A DNA stretch of 64,000 bases, from positions 124,001 to 188,000 of the forward strand of contig CP126196.1 of the NCBI GenBank assembly GCA_030272155.1, given 5' to 3'. The notes below the pieces were generated by a model that had not been told where the DNA came from, made no database searches, and worked only from the letters and a program-made list of their open reading frames with translations. Positions within the stretch are counted from its first letter, which is position 1, and each line of letters begins with the position of its first letter. The translations under genes were made by a program, and so were the position numbers. This stretch comes from Tetradesmus obliquus (taxonomy: Eukaryota > Chlorophyta > Chlorophyceae > Sphaeropleales > Scenedesmaceae). Shown here piece by piece: positions 22,600 through 35,169 of the stretch.

Positions 22600-25500
22600 C
22601 CCTGCTGCAAGCAGCAGTGCTGCAGCTGCATTGCTTCTATAATGAGCTCAACGCTGCCAGGCAGCGCCGCCTGCGCCGCCAAAATCCGCAGCCCACATCT
22701 TCGTGCTTCAGGATCTGCGACGAGGCACTCAGAGCCACCAAGTGTGCACAACACCGCTCCCAAGCCACTGTGAACAAGATGCGCCAGCTGAGATGAGTCC
22801 AGGTCGCCCCATATGTGGCGAAGGCAGCGAACACACACTGAGCTGGTGTCACCGAACAGCTGCTGCAGCAGCTGCTCGTGTGCAACAGCCAAAGCTTGCG
22901 CCTGCACTTTGAGCGGTTGCCGAGGTAGCAGGGATCCTTGCAGAGGCCGCGGATACTGGTGCTGTGCTTTCTGCTGCTGCTGCCCACGGCTGATCCCTTC
23001 AACTCCATCCTTCAAGGCTAGCTGCTCACGCCACATGCTGCACGCAGCAGCAAGTAGCTGCATTGCGGGCTCAGCAGCAAATGCTGTTAGCCCGGGGAAG
23101 GCCGTTGCAGCAGCAACCCAGTCCTGAGCTGCATCCGCCCCTGCTGACTTGCTGGCCTGCCACATCAGGCTGTTGGCTGCTTGGATCAACTTCAAGTGCA
23201 GCCACACAGCGTAGTACTCAGTGCTGGCCAGCACATCGTCACGGCTGCTGGTGTGCTGCGTGCTGCTGCTGGTGCTGGCACTGCTGCTGGCGTTACTTTG
23301 GTGTAGGCCTGAATTGCTGTTGTGTTTAGCCAGAGCCTTGACACACCCATGCGCCTGCTGCAGCAATGGCTCCAAAGCTGCTGCAAAGCAGGGCCACTCA
23401 CTTGGGCACTGGCTAGCCCTTTCTGCACAGTGGCCCAGCAGGTTGCAGTACCTTGCAAGGCTGGCTGAATCCACCAGCATTTTCTCGGATAGTTCTGCCA
23501 GCCTGTCAGGTGCGCTGGCAAACAGACCTGCACATCAGGTGGCACGATTCATCATCATTAGCAGGTATGTCCTTAACCCGCAATGTTTTGATTAGCTCGG
23601 TTGCACAGCTGGTCACCACGCCTGAAAAGGTTTGTGTAAAAGATTGAAACGGCAAACTACACGCGCCCTGTGTCCTGTACCTGCATGTTCAGCAATTGCC
23701 ACAGCAGCCTGTCGGACCCTACCAACTCCATAGCAGGTGCTGGTGCAACAGAACCGAGTGTCTGAATGCAGCGTTGCTGCCATATCAAGTCTGGCAGTAA
23801 TGTCGTTAATGGCGTGTGTCTCTGTGTGTTCAGCTGACCTGGCACCCCCTTCCGTCTCACCTGAGCTGTCCAAGGCATGCACTGCCGCGTTGATCTGAGC
23901 ATCAGTACTGCACCAGGTGCTGCCCGGCTGCATATCAAGCAGCAATGTGAGTAGGGTGACAGACGTCTGCCAGATGGTCTCATACAGAACAGTTTGTGCG
24001 CCCTCGCTGCTGCTGCACCTGCTGCTGCTCTCAATGTTGCTTCTCAGCTTGTGTTGCTGGCTCCACTTTGCTGCAATCGCCACGGCGGCAACATCCTCAC
24101 TGCTGTACGCCTGTTTGTGCTGCAGACACGCCTCCACTGCAACCATATAGGCATGCAGCAGCAGCACACACTGGCTGAGGCGGCTCGCATCCTGCATTTG
24201 TTGCGCACCAAGAGGGTGCTGCTGCATCATGGCAACCACTTCTGGCAGCTGGCAAAATCTTGAAACTGCCTGCCTGCTGCCTGCACTGCTGCAAAGGGGT
24301 CCGTGCTGCTCCCATCAATGAAAGCCCCAACAAGCGCTGGCATGTCTGCTGCTGCGCGCTGTATAGCTGTGTGAGCACATGCCATTTCTTCAACTGCGTA
24401 CTGCCACTGCGCTGATGTTGCAGCATCATAGCTGTGTGTGCTGTGCTCGAGCGCACGCTGAGTATTCTTCAGCCCTTGCAGTGCCAGTGGATGTCCTGGG
24501 TGCATCTCCAGCAGCCAAGAGTAATTCTGCAAGCATCATGCCAGCAATTGCAGCAACTTACTCATCAAGCAAACAGCGAGTGCAGTGACACCGCGTGCTA
24601 TGCTCACGGCTGTTGGAGCTGCAAGCTGTTGACTACACACTGATCAGGCTTCGGCTACAGGCACTGCACACACTGTCACGGTCTACTGCAAGCACATGCA
24701 AGTATGGGCTCACAAGCAGCGCGTTGCCACGGTTTGCAAGTGCTGCGTTTGCCTCCGCCCTGCGCATCAGCGCCTTGCCTCGCAAAGCGCGGCTGCTGCT
24801 GGTGCCGTAGCAGCTCAACAATGTCATGGGACCTGCAAACGCAAATGGCAGGAAGAGTAGCTGTTCAAATGTAAATGGTACATCAGTTTCCTACAACTGA
24901 CCAGCCATACAGAGCCAGGTACAACTGGCAAAACGCTGTATGCTGCGATTGAGGTGCTGCAGCTGAGGTGCTCCCTTGGAGTGCGCGCCTGCCAGGCGCC
25001 AGTGGTGGCAACCAGTGGTGGCAAGTGGAACTTGCAGGAAACCACCACCAAACAGGTGCGTGCGCATCCGTGCCTTTGTTTAACTGCAGGTGATTGCTGC
25101 TGCTATGGTTACCATGTGAATGGTGGAGCCCTGACAGCGTCGCCATATTCTGAGATGCAGCGGCTGCAGCTGCCAAAGCCCTGCAGGGGCTGCAGCTGTC
25201 AAGCCCACCTGCGGCCGTTTAGCAGTAGCGTCAGGGCTTCATTGCAGTCCTGGATGGCTGCCTGCCACTGCTCTAGCTGCAGGTGTGCTGCAGCCCTGTT
25301 GGTGTAGGCAGGCACTGAGATAGGGTCCACTCGTATGGCAGCAGTGTACTCTTTGATTGCCAGTGCAAAGTTGCCAGCCCTGCAGGTGCGCATCAGTTGA
25401 GGTGGTGGAGCAGCGCAGCCAAAGTCAAGCTAGGTCACAGGTACCTGTTCGCACCACAGCTTACGCCTGCAGCGGCCTACACTAAAGTTGTTGAGATCTC

Positions 25501-26142
25501 AGCAGGGTTCACATGAATACAGCCGAAAGTCTCAGCAGAGTCTTGCGCACATGCTGTTTGGGCATCTGTTGGCAGCACACTCACCTGAAGCATTTGTTTC
25601 CACTGATGCGCAGCTTCTCAGCCCTCTCCTGGTCCAGTTCCAACGATTGACTGCTGCATGCTGCTGTGTTGTCGCTGTGTTGCTGCTGGTCTGCCACCTG
25701 CTGACCAGAGGCTTCTTCTTCATCGTCTTCACCAAAATGCACTAGCAGTGTAATTGGGCCCTTGTTGCCACCTGTGCTGCCGCATATTTGTTGCCTGAGC
25801 TGCACAGCAACTTCCTGCAGCATCTGCTGTCGATACTTGCTGTAGGAGCGTGCATCTGTACTGTTGAAAGGCAGTGTTATTGTTATCTGGGGTTCGTTCT
25901 GCTGCGTCCGGTGCTGTTGGTCTTGTTCTCCTTGGCTTCTTTCTGCTGGAATGTGCACCCTGTAGCTGTTAGGCAGGCCCATGGGTTTGACAGTGCCTGG
26001 GGCAAGCACCGCTGCAACATTGGTGCGGCGCTTGGGCGATGTGTCCTGCAAGCAGGTCAGCTGGTGGTAAGCACCTGATAGGAAGCTAGCAAGTGCTGAT
26101 GTTGTGCAGAACATGCAGCTAGTGGCGTACCGTAGCATGCAT
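20619..26142 (-). CDS. TPR-repeat protein with C-terminal MYND zinc finger
   Basis: Function unknown; TPR-plus-MYND proteins usually mediate protein-protein contacts. Supported exons are 26142-26131 (MHAT, probable), 26045-25585, 25379-25209, about 24795-24705, 24526 to about 23681, 23527-22292, 22011 to about 21180, and about 21029-20619. TPR motifs are seen in ERAEKLRISGNKCF, AIKEYTAAIRVDPISVPAY, QWQAAIQDCNEAL and ALMRRAEANAAL. The middle is a long helical, Ala/Gln/Ser-rich region. The MYND finger shows CNNPSCQCW, CGACGTRYCSRQCQ and HWQQHSSAC, the full Cys/His set. The reading frame shifts near 24255 with no plausible intron (QFQDFAS to PEVVAMM), and the junction near 21150 is unresolved. 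Either there are base errors or the gene is damaged. Confidence 0.72.
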
Positions 26143-27642
26143 GCTTGAGAAAGTCTGGCTTACAGCAGGTAACAAGCTGGTGGGTGTGCCTCCCTGGTGT
26201 GTGAGGGCTTGCCTCTGGTTATGTTGGGCATGGGGAACGTGCAGGGACTATAGAGACAGACTTTAAACAATGTTTCAGCTTCTGTTCTTTCCGTCCCACT
26301 GCGTGGGCAACAGTGTTGGCCATTGCAGTTCGGCGTGTGCAAGAATCGGCAGGTTAACAGCCTTGACAGCGGTGTTAGCAAGTCAAGAGCGCAGCAAATG
26401 TAGAAGCTGTCTCAATGCTATCATCGATGCAATGGTTGCACTTGCAAGACCCTGACTATTTCAAACTAGTTCTGCGCCATGGACAAACCCTAAAACGGTC
26501 AAAAACCCTCACGACTGCAATCGAATCTCATCATCAACCTGGACTAGCAGTTTCCCGTGACTACGTCACTCCTATCTAGTAAGGATGGGCGGCACCCGTG
26601 CTTGCTGGTGCTGTCCTCAAGGCAGCAACTGCAACACCTGCAATGTTGGAAGCCACCCATGATCATCCCTACCCCGTTCGCCTTTCGCTTGAAGTAATCG
26701 TCTCAATCCATCGCTTTTAGAATTTTGTTGCTTCACTGCCTGCTGTTCCTGCTGTAGCCCGTGATGTTGGCAGTAGCAGCCCGCAACAGAACACCACTGC
26801 ACCCAGCCCACGGCCTTGAAATAATTTTTCATGCCTGACCTAACTTTTAAGTGTTGCTATCGCGCGATCGTTTGCGTCCTCTGCGCTTTTTCGAATCGCC
26901 CTGGGGTTCAACGGCCAGGTCCTAAGCCAGGCTGGACTGACTGACTGACTGACGCACCGTATTTCTTTCTAGTGATCTAGTAATCTAGTAACTAGTAACT
27001 AGTAATCTAGTAATGGATGGTCCTTGCACGCTTCAAGCAACAGGTTTTTGACGTGTTTTAATAACCACACACTCAGGAACTTATGATTTCGCAAGGCAAG
27101 CATGGGTCTAGCCGTCCAGGGGCAGCTGTCAAACACCTTACCATTGGCTGGCCATATTTTCGCAGGTATGAAGCTGTGCAAGCAAAACCGAGCACCATAG
27201 CCACCACATGCTTTGGACCCTGCATCTGCCATTGCACACCACCCTGGGATTTAGCGCTGGGGTTATGCATACCAAGGCGCGAGACTTGCATAGTGGCACT
27301 GCCGCAGTACTGCTGCATCAAAACAAAACACCATAGACGCTGCGACACAGACCTCAAAGTGCACATTGCAGCATGCCTGCAGCAGAAGCCAACCCTGTCT
27401 AGCCAGGTGGCAGACTAGCAGTGTACCGCCCCTGCTGCTGACATGTCTGCACATCGGCATCATAAACACAAGTTATCCAGGCAATGACGACACAACCACG
27501 ATGTGCTGATGAGGCAACTTGGTAGGAGGCGTGGAGGCGCATGAGGTACCCTCATCGCCACACACGTCCCCTTCCTTTACTTACGCGGGTGTTAAGTGTG
27601 AACACACCACGCGTAGCTCATTCATTCATTCATAAGGCAACT
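26143..27642. other. Intergenic stretch with short AT-rich tandem repeats
   Basis: This lies between the TPR/MYND gene start and the SEN34 3' end. It contains a CTGA tetranucleotide run (26937-26952) and a CTAGTAAT-type run (26969-27013). Open frames such as 27073-27366 (-) have no recognisable domain or splice logic. Confidence 0.5.
26937..27013. repeat. Microsatellites: (CTGA)4 and CTAGTAA-type repeats
   Basis: Four CTGA units at 26937-26952 are followed, from 26969, by imperfect repeats of CTAGTAAT, CTAGTAA and CTAGTGAT up to 27013. Confidence 0.85.
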
Positions 27643-29735
27643 TCACTTGGATGCTCCAAAGCCATCCTCTTTCGCAACTGTTATGTACACAACATTGGCG
27701 CCACCACCACTGCTGCCAGCTTTACCACAATCTTGGCAGTCCATCTCTGACTCCTGCTGCTGCTGCTGCTGCTGCCGCCCCTCCTCACGCCCGTCGCCAC
27801 CCTCCCCATCACCGCTGCTGCATACTACACTCGCCAGCAGCAGATGCTTCCGCGCAGCATGCACCCCACGCGCCAACCCCTTGAACAGCACAGGGTTCAG
27901 CACCTGCCCCAGCGGCAAAACCCTAACAACAAACTGTGCATGGTACAGGTTGGGGTCCCCAGGGTATGCAAGGAAGTCCCCTCCAAACTTGCTGCCACTT
28001 GTCAGGAAGTAGCCACGGGAGTGCAGGTCTGCAAACACTGCCATGCGCAGGCGTTGCTGCTGCGTGTGGGGAAAGCTCCACTGCACCGGCTGCAGGGTGC
28101 TGGGCTGTATGCTGTCTGCCGCGGTGATGCCGTCCGTTTTGCTGTTGCTATCGCCCTGACCTGCAGGCGCATCAAGCAACAGGGGCCACATCACAAACCC
28201 CATAAATGCCAGTGGCAGCAGCAGCAGCAGAAAATTGCTCCCGCGTGTCATCTCCATTGTGTCCACATATGGCAAGTGCCTGTAGCCTCAGCTGCATGCG
28301 GGTAAAAGCATGGCCTCCCACTAGCTTCAGCTCAGCAGCGGCTGCAACAGCAGCTCCCAGAATGAAGCTGCCAGCGCATGCCCGACCACGCCAAACACAC
28401 GCATCCCATACGCATCTCAAATCTTCCTGCAAGCAGCGCAGAAAGCGCCTCTGCCACCTCTCACCTGCTGCTACTGCTACTGCTGCTGCTGATGCAGCCG
28501 CCTGCTTGGCTGTTAGCGGCAGCTCAAAGCAGGCCCCTGAGGCTACTGCAGCCTGCCAGGGCGGTACAGGGCCCCGCTGCTGCTGTTGCTGCTGCTGCCG
28601 CTGCCGCTGCCGCTGCCGCAGTTGCTGCTGTTGAAGCTGCTGCTGCTGCATCTGTTCCTGAGTCGGTGGCGGTAGGCCATAGTAGGCTGCGTAGTATTCA
28701 TCATACCGCTCAACGTCACGAGCTGAGTAATCTTGTGCACCGGAGTGCTGCTGCTGCTGCTGCTGCTGCTGTATGCTTGGCGGCGGCTGCTCGTTTGCTA
28801 ACGGCTGCACACATGTTGCTGCTTGCTGCTGCTGCTGCTGCTGTGTTGCTGTCCTGCCGGTTGGAATGCAGAAGCAGGTCTGGTGCAGCTGCACCCATCC
28901 TGCATGGCACCCACCATGAACATGAGGCCACATGCCACTCGAAGCATGCGCATCAGCACACAGAAGTTTGCTGTCATGGGCAGCATACCATGGCCAGTCA
29001 GCCTCTCAAGCCACTGACAACCGCCAGGCTGCTGCTGCCAGTGCAAAGCATGTTGGCTTCACACTAAGCAAAAGAAGCGTGTTGCAGCTGCTGCATATCG
29101 GCGTCTGGCCGCACCTGCTGCCAGTGCGAGTTTCACCTCCTCAGGTGACAGCTTGAGGGGCAGCCCGCCAACAGACACCTGGTTCTTGAAGCCTGAAGGA
29201 GCAAGGGCAGCATTAAAGCCGGTGTGTGCCAATGGCCTGATGCAGGACACGTGATGGGTTGTAGCAAGCGGCGAGCCTTGCAGTGCGCTGCTGCCTCAGG
29301 AGTGTGTTTGCAGGAGATGTGGCCATGTGCATGTGCCAGCATGGTCTTGCGAACATCGCATTGACATGCCGAACTTACTGCTTGAACATCATGGTTGGGG
29401 TCGCCGCTGTATGCATGGCTGATATAATTTGCGTATTGTGCCTGTTGCTGCTGCTGCTGCTGCTGCTGCCGCTGCCGCTGCTGCTGCTGCTGCTGTTGCT
29501 GCCTCTGCTACCCACCTGTGATGCCACCAACCATGCAGCCCACTAGGCGATGCTCCAGTCGCAGCTTCAGTATATCTGCAAACACATTGCCAGTTGTTCA
29601 GCTGCTGCTGCGGTCTTCGAATTCAAGAGCCCGCCCTGCGCTCCGATGCTGCTGCACACCTGGCACACTCCACACTAGCCCGTGGTCGCCGACGATCTGA
29701 ACATATATCTTTTGTTTGTCACGTTCCGCTTCCAT
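27643..29735 (-). CDS. SEN34: tRNA-splicing endonuclease subunit SEN34
   Basis: SEN34 is the catalytic subunit that cuts the 3' splice site of intron-containing pre-tRNAs. Five exons (29735-29660, 29575-29516, 29192-29115, 28797-28465, 28160-27643) join in phase to 354 residues. The N-terminal domain shows IVGDHGLVWSV, LRLEHRLVGCMVGG and SVGGLPLKLSPEEVKLAL. A poly-Gln linker encoded by exon 4 follows. The C-terminal nuclease domain reads FADLHSRGYFLTSGSKFGGD then AYPGDPNLYHAQF. The expected catalytic triad is Tyr248, His256 and Lys287 by my count, with the family's 8-residue Tyr-His spacing. The C-terminus is extended (poly-Gln, then NVVYITVAKEDGFGASK). The exon 4 acceptor (GTTAG) is the least certain; phase supports it. 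No exon echoes were noticed. Confidence 0.92.
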
Positions 29736-30368
29736 CCGTCGTTCGAACGGCCAGCCACACGCCGCTTGCCGGCACGGGAAGTGATTGACAGCAGTGAGGC
29801 AGCAGCACTGCAGTGGCACCTAAATCTACTGCTGTCTGTCTATCAGCACGAACAACAGTAGCTACTAACCAACTGTTCAATTTCTTGACCAGACAGTGCG
29901 CTGGTGTCAAGCTTAAAACTGCCGCTGCGCAAGAAAGCGTGGCAGCCCTTGAGCCAGAACCCTAACAGGTCAAACATTTGACCAGCAGGCACGACAGTGT
30001 TACACCGAGCAAGGTCTTGACGAAGCTTTCACTGAGCAGCACTGAACCCAATGTGCCAATGTTAGCATGCAACCCAACGCAGCCAGAAAGATCAGCATCC
30101 AGCAGTCGTGCTACATGTACATCTCCAGTCAACATCACAAGCGGTTGCAGCTTGACATCTGTGCGGCAGGCAAAGAGTAAAGTTTGGACTGACACATCAG
30201 CGCACATTCTTCTAGCTCCCATCGTGCAATACCCACTATACACTGCAGTAACTGTATCAGCCTGCAGCGGCAGGCCTCTCCCGCCATCGCAGTACGTACA
30301 GCACCCCACACCCCATTTTGTGAGCTGACATGTCAGCTCACAAGAGCAAACTGCATTTAACTGCTGAT
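29736..30368. other. Intergenic stretch upstream of SEN34
   Basis: This lies between the SEN34 start and the stop codon of the unknown membrane-protein gene, both on the minus strand. It must hold the SEN34 promoter. I see no supported gene. GTCAAAC/GTTTGAC motifs occur near 29970-29985. Confidence 0.5.
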
Positions 30369-33300
30369 TCATCTTGCCAGCTGCACCTGCCGCAGCCTTG
30401 TCAGCACCCTTGCCAGGCCTCCACCGTCCTGCTGCTGCCTCCAGGGCTCTGGCCGCGCATCCAGCACTGCTGTGCCGCTGCTGCTGTTGCCAGCCACAGC
30501 AGCACGCCTCTCCAGCCGCACAAGGCTCCAGCCAGGCAGCAGCGGCTGCTGCTGCTGCTGCTGCTGCTGCTTTTGTACGGCCTGTGCTGCCAATCCTGCG
30601 CTGATAGTGGTTGGAATTGTGGCATGGGTACAGGGGCCTGCTGGCAGCACATCTGCAGGCCGGTCTGCAGCAGCTGCTGCTGCAGAGTCCGACACAGGTG
30701 GCAGCCGTGCCAGGAGCTGCTGTAGGCGGGGGAGCACTGCTGCTGCTGCATCCAGCAAAAATCTGCCAGCATAGCTGCTGCTGCGCAACCTGTTGGCGTC
30801 ACTGATTGTATCTGCAATCGGCGCCTCTGCTGCCACGGCTGCTGCTGTTGCAACTGCCTGGCCCCCCGCACCTACATAGCAGGCATTGCAGTACAATATT
30901 GGTGGGTCCATGCAAGCACTTTCTCAAGGTAAGCACAGCAGCACATTCCCAGACTAGCATATGTGAAAATAAGGTCAGGATGTGTCCTTGTGCTTGAAGT
31001 TGTGGCCAACGAAAGTTCATAGCACATGCTGGACCGGTGTGTCCAAGAACTGCTGCTGCTGTATGATTGCTGCCGGCGCATACCAAGGCATACCTGCTGT
31101 TTGTGGTGCAGAAAGCGTGAAGGTGCCTTGCTGCCAGTCGACAGCCAGCACAGCTGCGCCAGCTGCAGCTGCCGCTGCACTGCAGCAGACAGCAGCGCTG
31201 CTTCTGGCCACCACACCATTGCTGCTGTTGCTCGTGGTGGTACCTGTGGCAATGCCTTTACAACTGCCGGGCAGCTGCGTTGCCGTGCGCTGTGTGCTGT
31301 GCACTTGACACCAGCCGCCTGCAGCTGCATCAAACGCTGCCTGCTGCTTCTGTAAGCCACCATCACACATGCCACCAACTGAACATGTGCTTGTATTCAT
31401 GCTGCCACCTCTGCCTGCATCAACCCCAGCTGCGCTACCTAGCCTGCTGCCGCCGTTGATGCCACCAATGCTGCCAAACTGTCCAGATGCCTTTCTGGCG
31501 CTGCCTGGTGAGCTGCCAATCCTACTGCAAGCACTGCTGCCGCTGCCACTTAGCCTGCAGGCTGTTCGTGGGGATCTGAACCCTTGCTCACTAAACCTCC
31601 TGCCCAGCATCCAGTCCCTCATGAAGCTGAGAGGACTACTGCTGCTGCTGCTCCTGCTGTGCTTTGCTTTGGCTGCTGCTGCTGTTGGTGTGCCTGGGTT
31701 GCTGAGGATGTATGACTGGGGCGTGCTGGCTGCACCTCGTTTACTTGCTGGGCTGCTGTGGCCTTGCTGCAGCAGCACGTGAGCTGCTGCTTCGGCAGAA
31801 GCATATTCTTTGCAATCTGTGTGCCCACACAGCAGCAGCTGACGCAGCCGACGGGGTTTGCTGGGTGTTGCTGCAGGTGTGCCAATTACTTCAGTCTCGC
31901 TGACAGCGCTGACAGCGCTGTTACGCCTGCTGGGTACTGCCAGCCGCAGCTGCGGCAGCTGTGTGTGGCACTGCTCTTGCTGCTGCTGCTCTGGCTGCTG
32001 TTGCTCGTCCCTGCCTGCTGCTGCAGCAGCAGCTGCTGATCCTGCTGCCAGCACCCCAGGCAGCTGTGAAAGGTCCAGCTGCTGCTGCAGCACACTGCCG
32101 TGCTCCTTTAGCAGCTGCTGTGCACAGGCTGCTGCAGCACCCACCACGTCTGACGCAGATGTGGCAGCAACGGCCGGTACCTCTCCTGCTGCTGATGCTG
32201 CTGGTGCTGCCACTGCTGGACCCTGCAGGCGGTCTGACACCACCATCAGCGTATAGACCCCTAGGCAGACAATGATCACGCTGCACGGCAGAACCATAGT
32301 GCCTGCCGCTGCTAGGCTGCACACCCCCTCTCCCTCTGCGGTGCCTGCTGCTGCTGGGGAGTCAAATGCCTCCAGCTGCTGCCGCATCTGGTCAACCAGG
32401 CACGTCTGCTGCTGCTGTCGCTGCTGCTGCAGCTCCTGCACACTCAAAATGGCTGACAAACCCTGTCCTGCAGGCCCTGCTACTGCCACTGCTAGCGCTC
32501 TGCTGCCAACACAGCTACTGCTTTTGCTGCATCCATGGCCTGCCGCCAGGTTTATGCTGCCGTGTTGGAGCAGCAGCGCTGGCGGGTGGTGGGCTGTGCG
32601 GCTGTGCAGGCCCAGGGACCAGGCCAGTCCCCACAGCCGCTGAGCAGTCCATGGCCGCACGCTGCTCAGCAGCAGACAACCCCTGTAGAACACAGCAGGA
32701 GCGGCTTAATGCTGCTGAGAGCAGACGGCTAGGCTTGGGTGCTTTACTGCAGGTGCATATAGCCATGTACCGTGCGCCGAGCAAGGCCATGCACAGGCCG
32801 GTGCTGCTGTAGGTCGTGAACTGCGATTAGCACGGAATGCTGCTGCTGCTGCATCTCTGCATGATGGCTAGTAGGGTCAGCCAAGCTCACCTGGCAAACA
32901 GACAGCAGCTTGGCCGCATCAACTGCTGCTGCTGCTGCTGCTGCTCCGACTTTGGCGCAATCTGCGCTAACGGCAACCAACAAGGCAACTGCTGTGTCAA
33001 TGATGATAGGTTTGCCCACAGCTGCTGCTGTATCTGCTGCGGCAGGTGCACTGCTGGCAGGCCAACAGAGAGCAGCAAGCGTCCTGCTGCAGGCTGCTGC
33101 AGCAGCAGAGTATGCAGGGGTACCATTAGCACTGGCAGCAGCTGCAGCAGCTGCTGTGAACACCATGGTGTGAGCTGCACTCCTGCAGGACAGCAAAAGG
33201 TGAGAATTTGCGCCGTGTTATATGTGTCTTTTAGGTGAGTGTTGCAGTTACTTCTTCTAAACTATGATGCCTTGCAAGCGACATTTCACTCTGTGTGCAC

Positions 33301-34899
33301 GTAACACATGCGCTGCAACAACACAAAATGCTGGCATACGGTGTCAGTGACTGGCCCCCAGGCTTTGATACTAACAAAGAACACAGGATAGTCAAAAGCA
33401 TACGTAGCTGCTGCCAAAGAAGCTGCTTCAAGCCTCACCCGCGCCACTTGGCTGCTGCTGCAGCCAGCCTGATAGAGGTCCCAGCAGAAACAGCAGCATG
33501 TGCACCATCCAGAGTGCAGCAGCATTGGCTGCTGCGCTGCAGATCTGACCTGGCAGCAGCTGCACGACCAGCAGCTCCTGCAGGACAGCAGCAAGCGCTA
33601 GTTAATGCGGAGTGGAGGTGATAGAAAGGGCAAGCAAACTTAAAAGTATACGCATGGAGAGGGTAACAATCAGAAACTTTACGGTGTGTTGTAGCTGCAG
33701 CTATCACCATGGCCTGCCATTACGGATGACCAGCACCTACCCGTGTATGCACAAAGGTGATGCGTAGCGGCGCCCCGCTGTCTGTCCGTGACAGCAGCAT
33801 GGACTGCACCTACAGGCCAGCAAGGATGCAAATAGTTTTACTAGGTGCCAATTCAGTAGTAGGCGTTTTATACAGGTTGAAAAAAAGGATGCCACTTATC
33901 CACACATGCCCAGCCTGCAGCATCTAAAAGCAGTACTTCTGCTGCTGCTGCATCGCACCTCCTGCCCTGCAGCAGCTCGGCCAGCTCCTGCAACAGCTGT
34001 AGCGAGGTTCTTCAACTTGTCAACATTCACAAGCCCAGACGGACGCGTGTAGCTAAACAGCAGCTGCAGCAGAAGAGAACGTGAATTCGGGCCCGCCAAA
34101 ACTGAGTCTCGACACGCAGAGGGCCAGCACGCTCACGTTGTCGTTCGTGTTATCTGCCTCTGATTTATCGCAATGTTTCGAGCTGATCAGCAGCAGGCCA
34201 GCTGATGGAACATCCATGTCAACACTGCTGAGCTGGCGATGCCAACATTTCACCAGGTGGTGTCTGCAGAAAACGCGCACAAGGGCTGCTAGGAGTGCAT
34301 ATGGCAAAATGCACGCTTAGCACAGTGACTGCCAATCTCATACTCCTGACTGCCGCAGGAATATTTTGAACCATGATGAGGATGCTGTGTTATAACACCT
34401 GCCATATAAGGAAAGTTGCCGAATTGCATTCATTACAAGCATCATATAAGGAAAGTTGCCGAATTGCATTCATTACAAGCATCAGCATCATGCAACATAA
34501 TGCGCACTCACATGGCAAGAAGCACTGCCAGTACAGTATACCTGTACTGCATGATCATCAGATGATGAGGGCGGTGCAGAACACAGAGGCAAAAGTTGCT
34601 GAACACAGCCAGCGTGCTCCCGCTGTCGCGTAAGGTGAAGAGGTTACATCAATGAGTCACAGCAGAAAATATCAAATGGATGTCCACGCCAAGCACTGCG
34701 CACTAGACAACCGCACTGTGGCAGGCTACTGCATGCATGCGCTAACAACCATTACCCACGCGATTGCCAGCACATGACATGTACAGTAAGCCCAACGCCG
34801 CTGTAAATGTTCTGAGCAACATTACCATAGCAGCTTTGCACAAGTCACCGCTGCATTCTGCTTGGCACACGCCAACGCGCATCCGTTGCTGCACTGCAT
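30369..34899 (-). CDS. Unknown multi-exon protein with probable membrane segments
   Basis: I do not recognise the family. Eleven exons join in consistent phase to 1006 residues: 34899-34871, 34800-34756, 34622-34542, 34263-34137, 34063-33959, 33809-33741, 33577-33439, 33174-32891, 32820-32771, 32682-31094, 30871-30369. Exon 1 (start) is the weakest. The N-terminal third is conserved-looking: GSTLAVFSNFCLCVLHRPHH, SAGLLLISSKHCDKSEAD, LFSYTRPSGLVNVDKLKN and APLRITFVHTRELLVVQLLP. Hydrophobic segments follow (LWMVHMLLFLLGPLSG; PIIIDTAVALLVAVSAD; MVLPCSVIIVCLGVYTLMVV). The long exon 10 is Ser/Ala/Gln-rich and low in complexity, with SRSSSSSSPLSFMRD. The C-terminus contains AGRFLLDAAAAVLPRLQQLL. 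Ten junctions agreeing in phase is good evidence that it is a real gene. Intron 3 holds a perfect 40-base tandem repeat. Confidence 0.62.
34403..34482. repeat. Perfect 40-base tandem duplication
   Basis: Two identical 40-base units (starting CATATAAGGAAAGTTGCCGA) abut at 34442/34443, inside intron 3 of the unknown membrane-protein gene. The lack of any difference implies a recent event. It does not include an exon. Confidence 0.95.
34489..34522. repeat. Dispersed 34-base repeat, copy 1
   Basis: This matches 60160-60193 at 31 of 34 positions (CATGCAACATAATGC, then ACTCACAT, then GCAAGAAG). It lies just beyond the perfect 40-base tandem repeat. Confidence 0.75.
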
Positions 34900-35169
34900 G
34901 TTTGCAGCAGAGCAATCGGCTGTACAGAAGCAGCAATAACCAAATAGGGTATGCCAAGCTGCCAAGAGAGCACTTGCAGGATCCACTGCTGCCTCATAAG
35001 CTTGCAGCTTGCAGGAACCAGGTGCTGCATACATCACGCCAGCTGCCAGCTCAAGAATCCCAATCAACGTATGTACGGGTCTGCCTACAGTCCTAATCAA
35101 CACACACACCGTCTGGTCTTAGCACACAATCTGTCACACATGTCAATATAACATGTTATGTAACAAGGT

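Noticed and set aside
26880-26945. tRNA-like TTCGAATC near 26891
   Set aside because: No cloverleaf arms can be drawn around it; I found no tRNA or rRNA gene anywhere in the window.
28378-29067. 229-codon plus-strand open frame
   Set aside because: It is an antisense, Ala-rich reading of the poly-Gln linker of SEN34.
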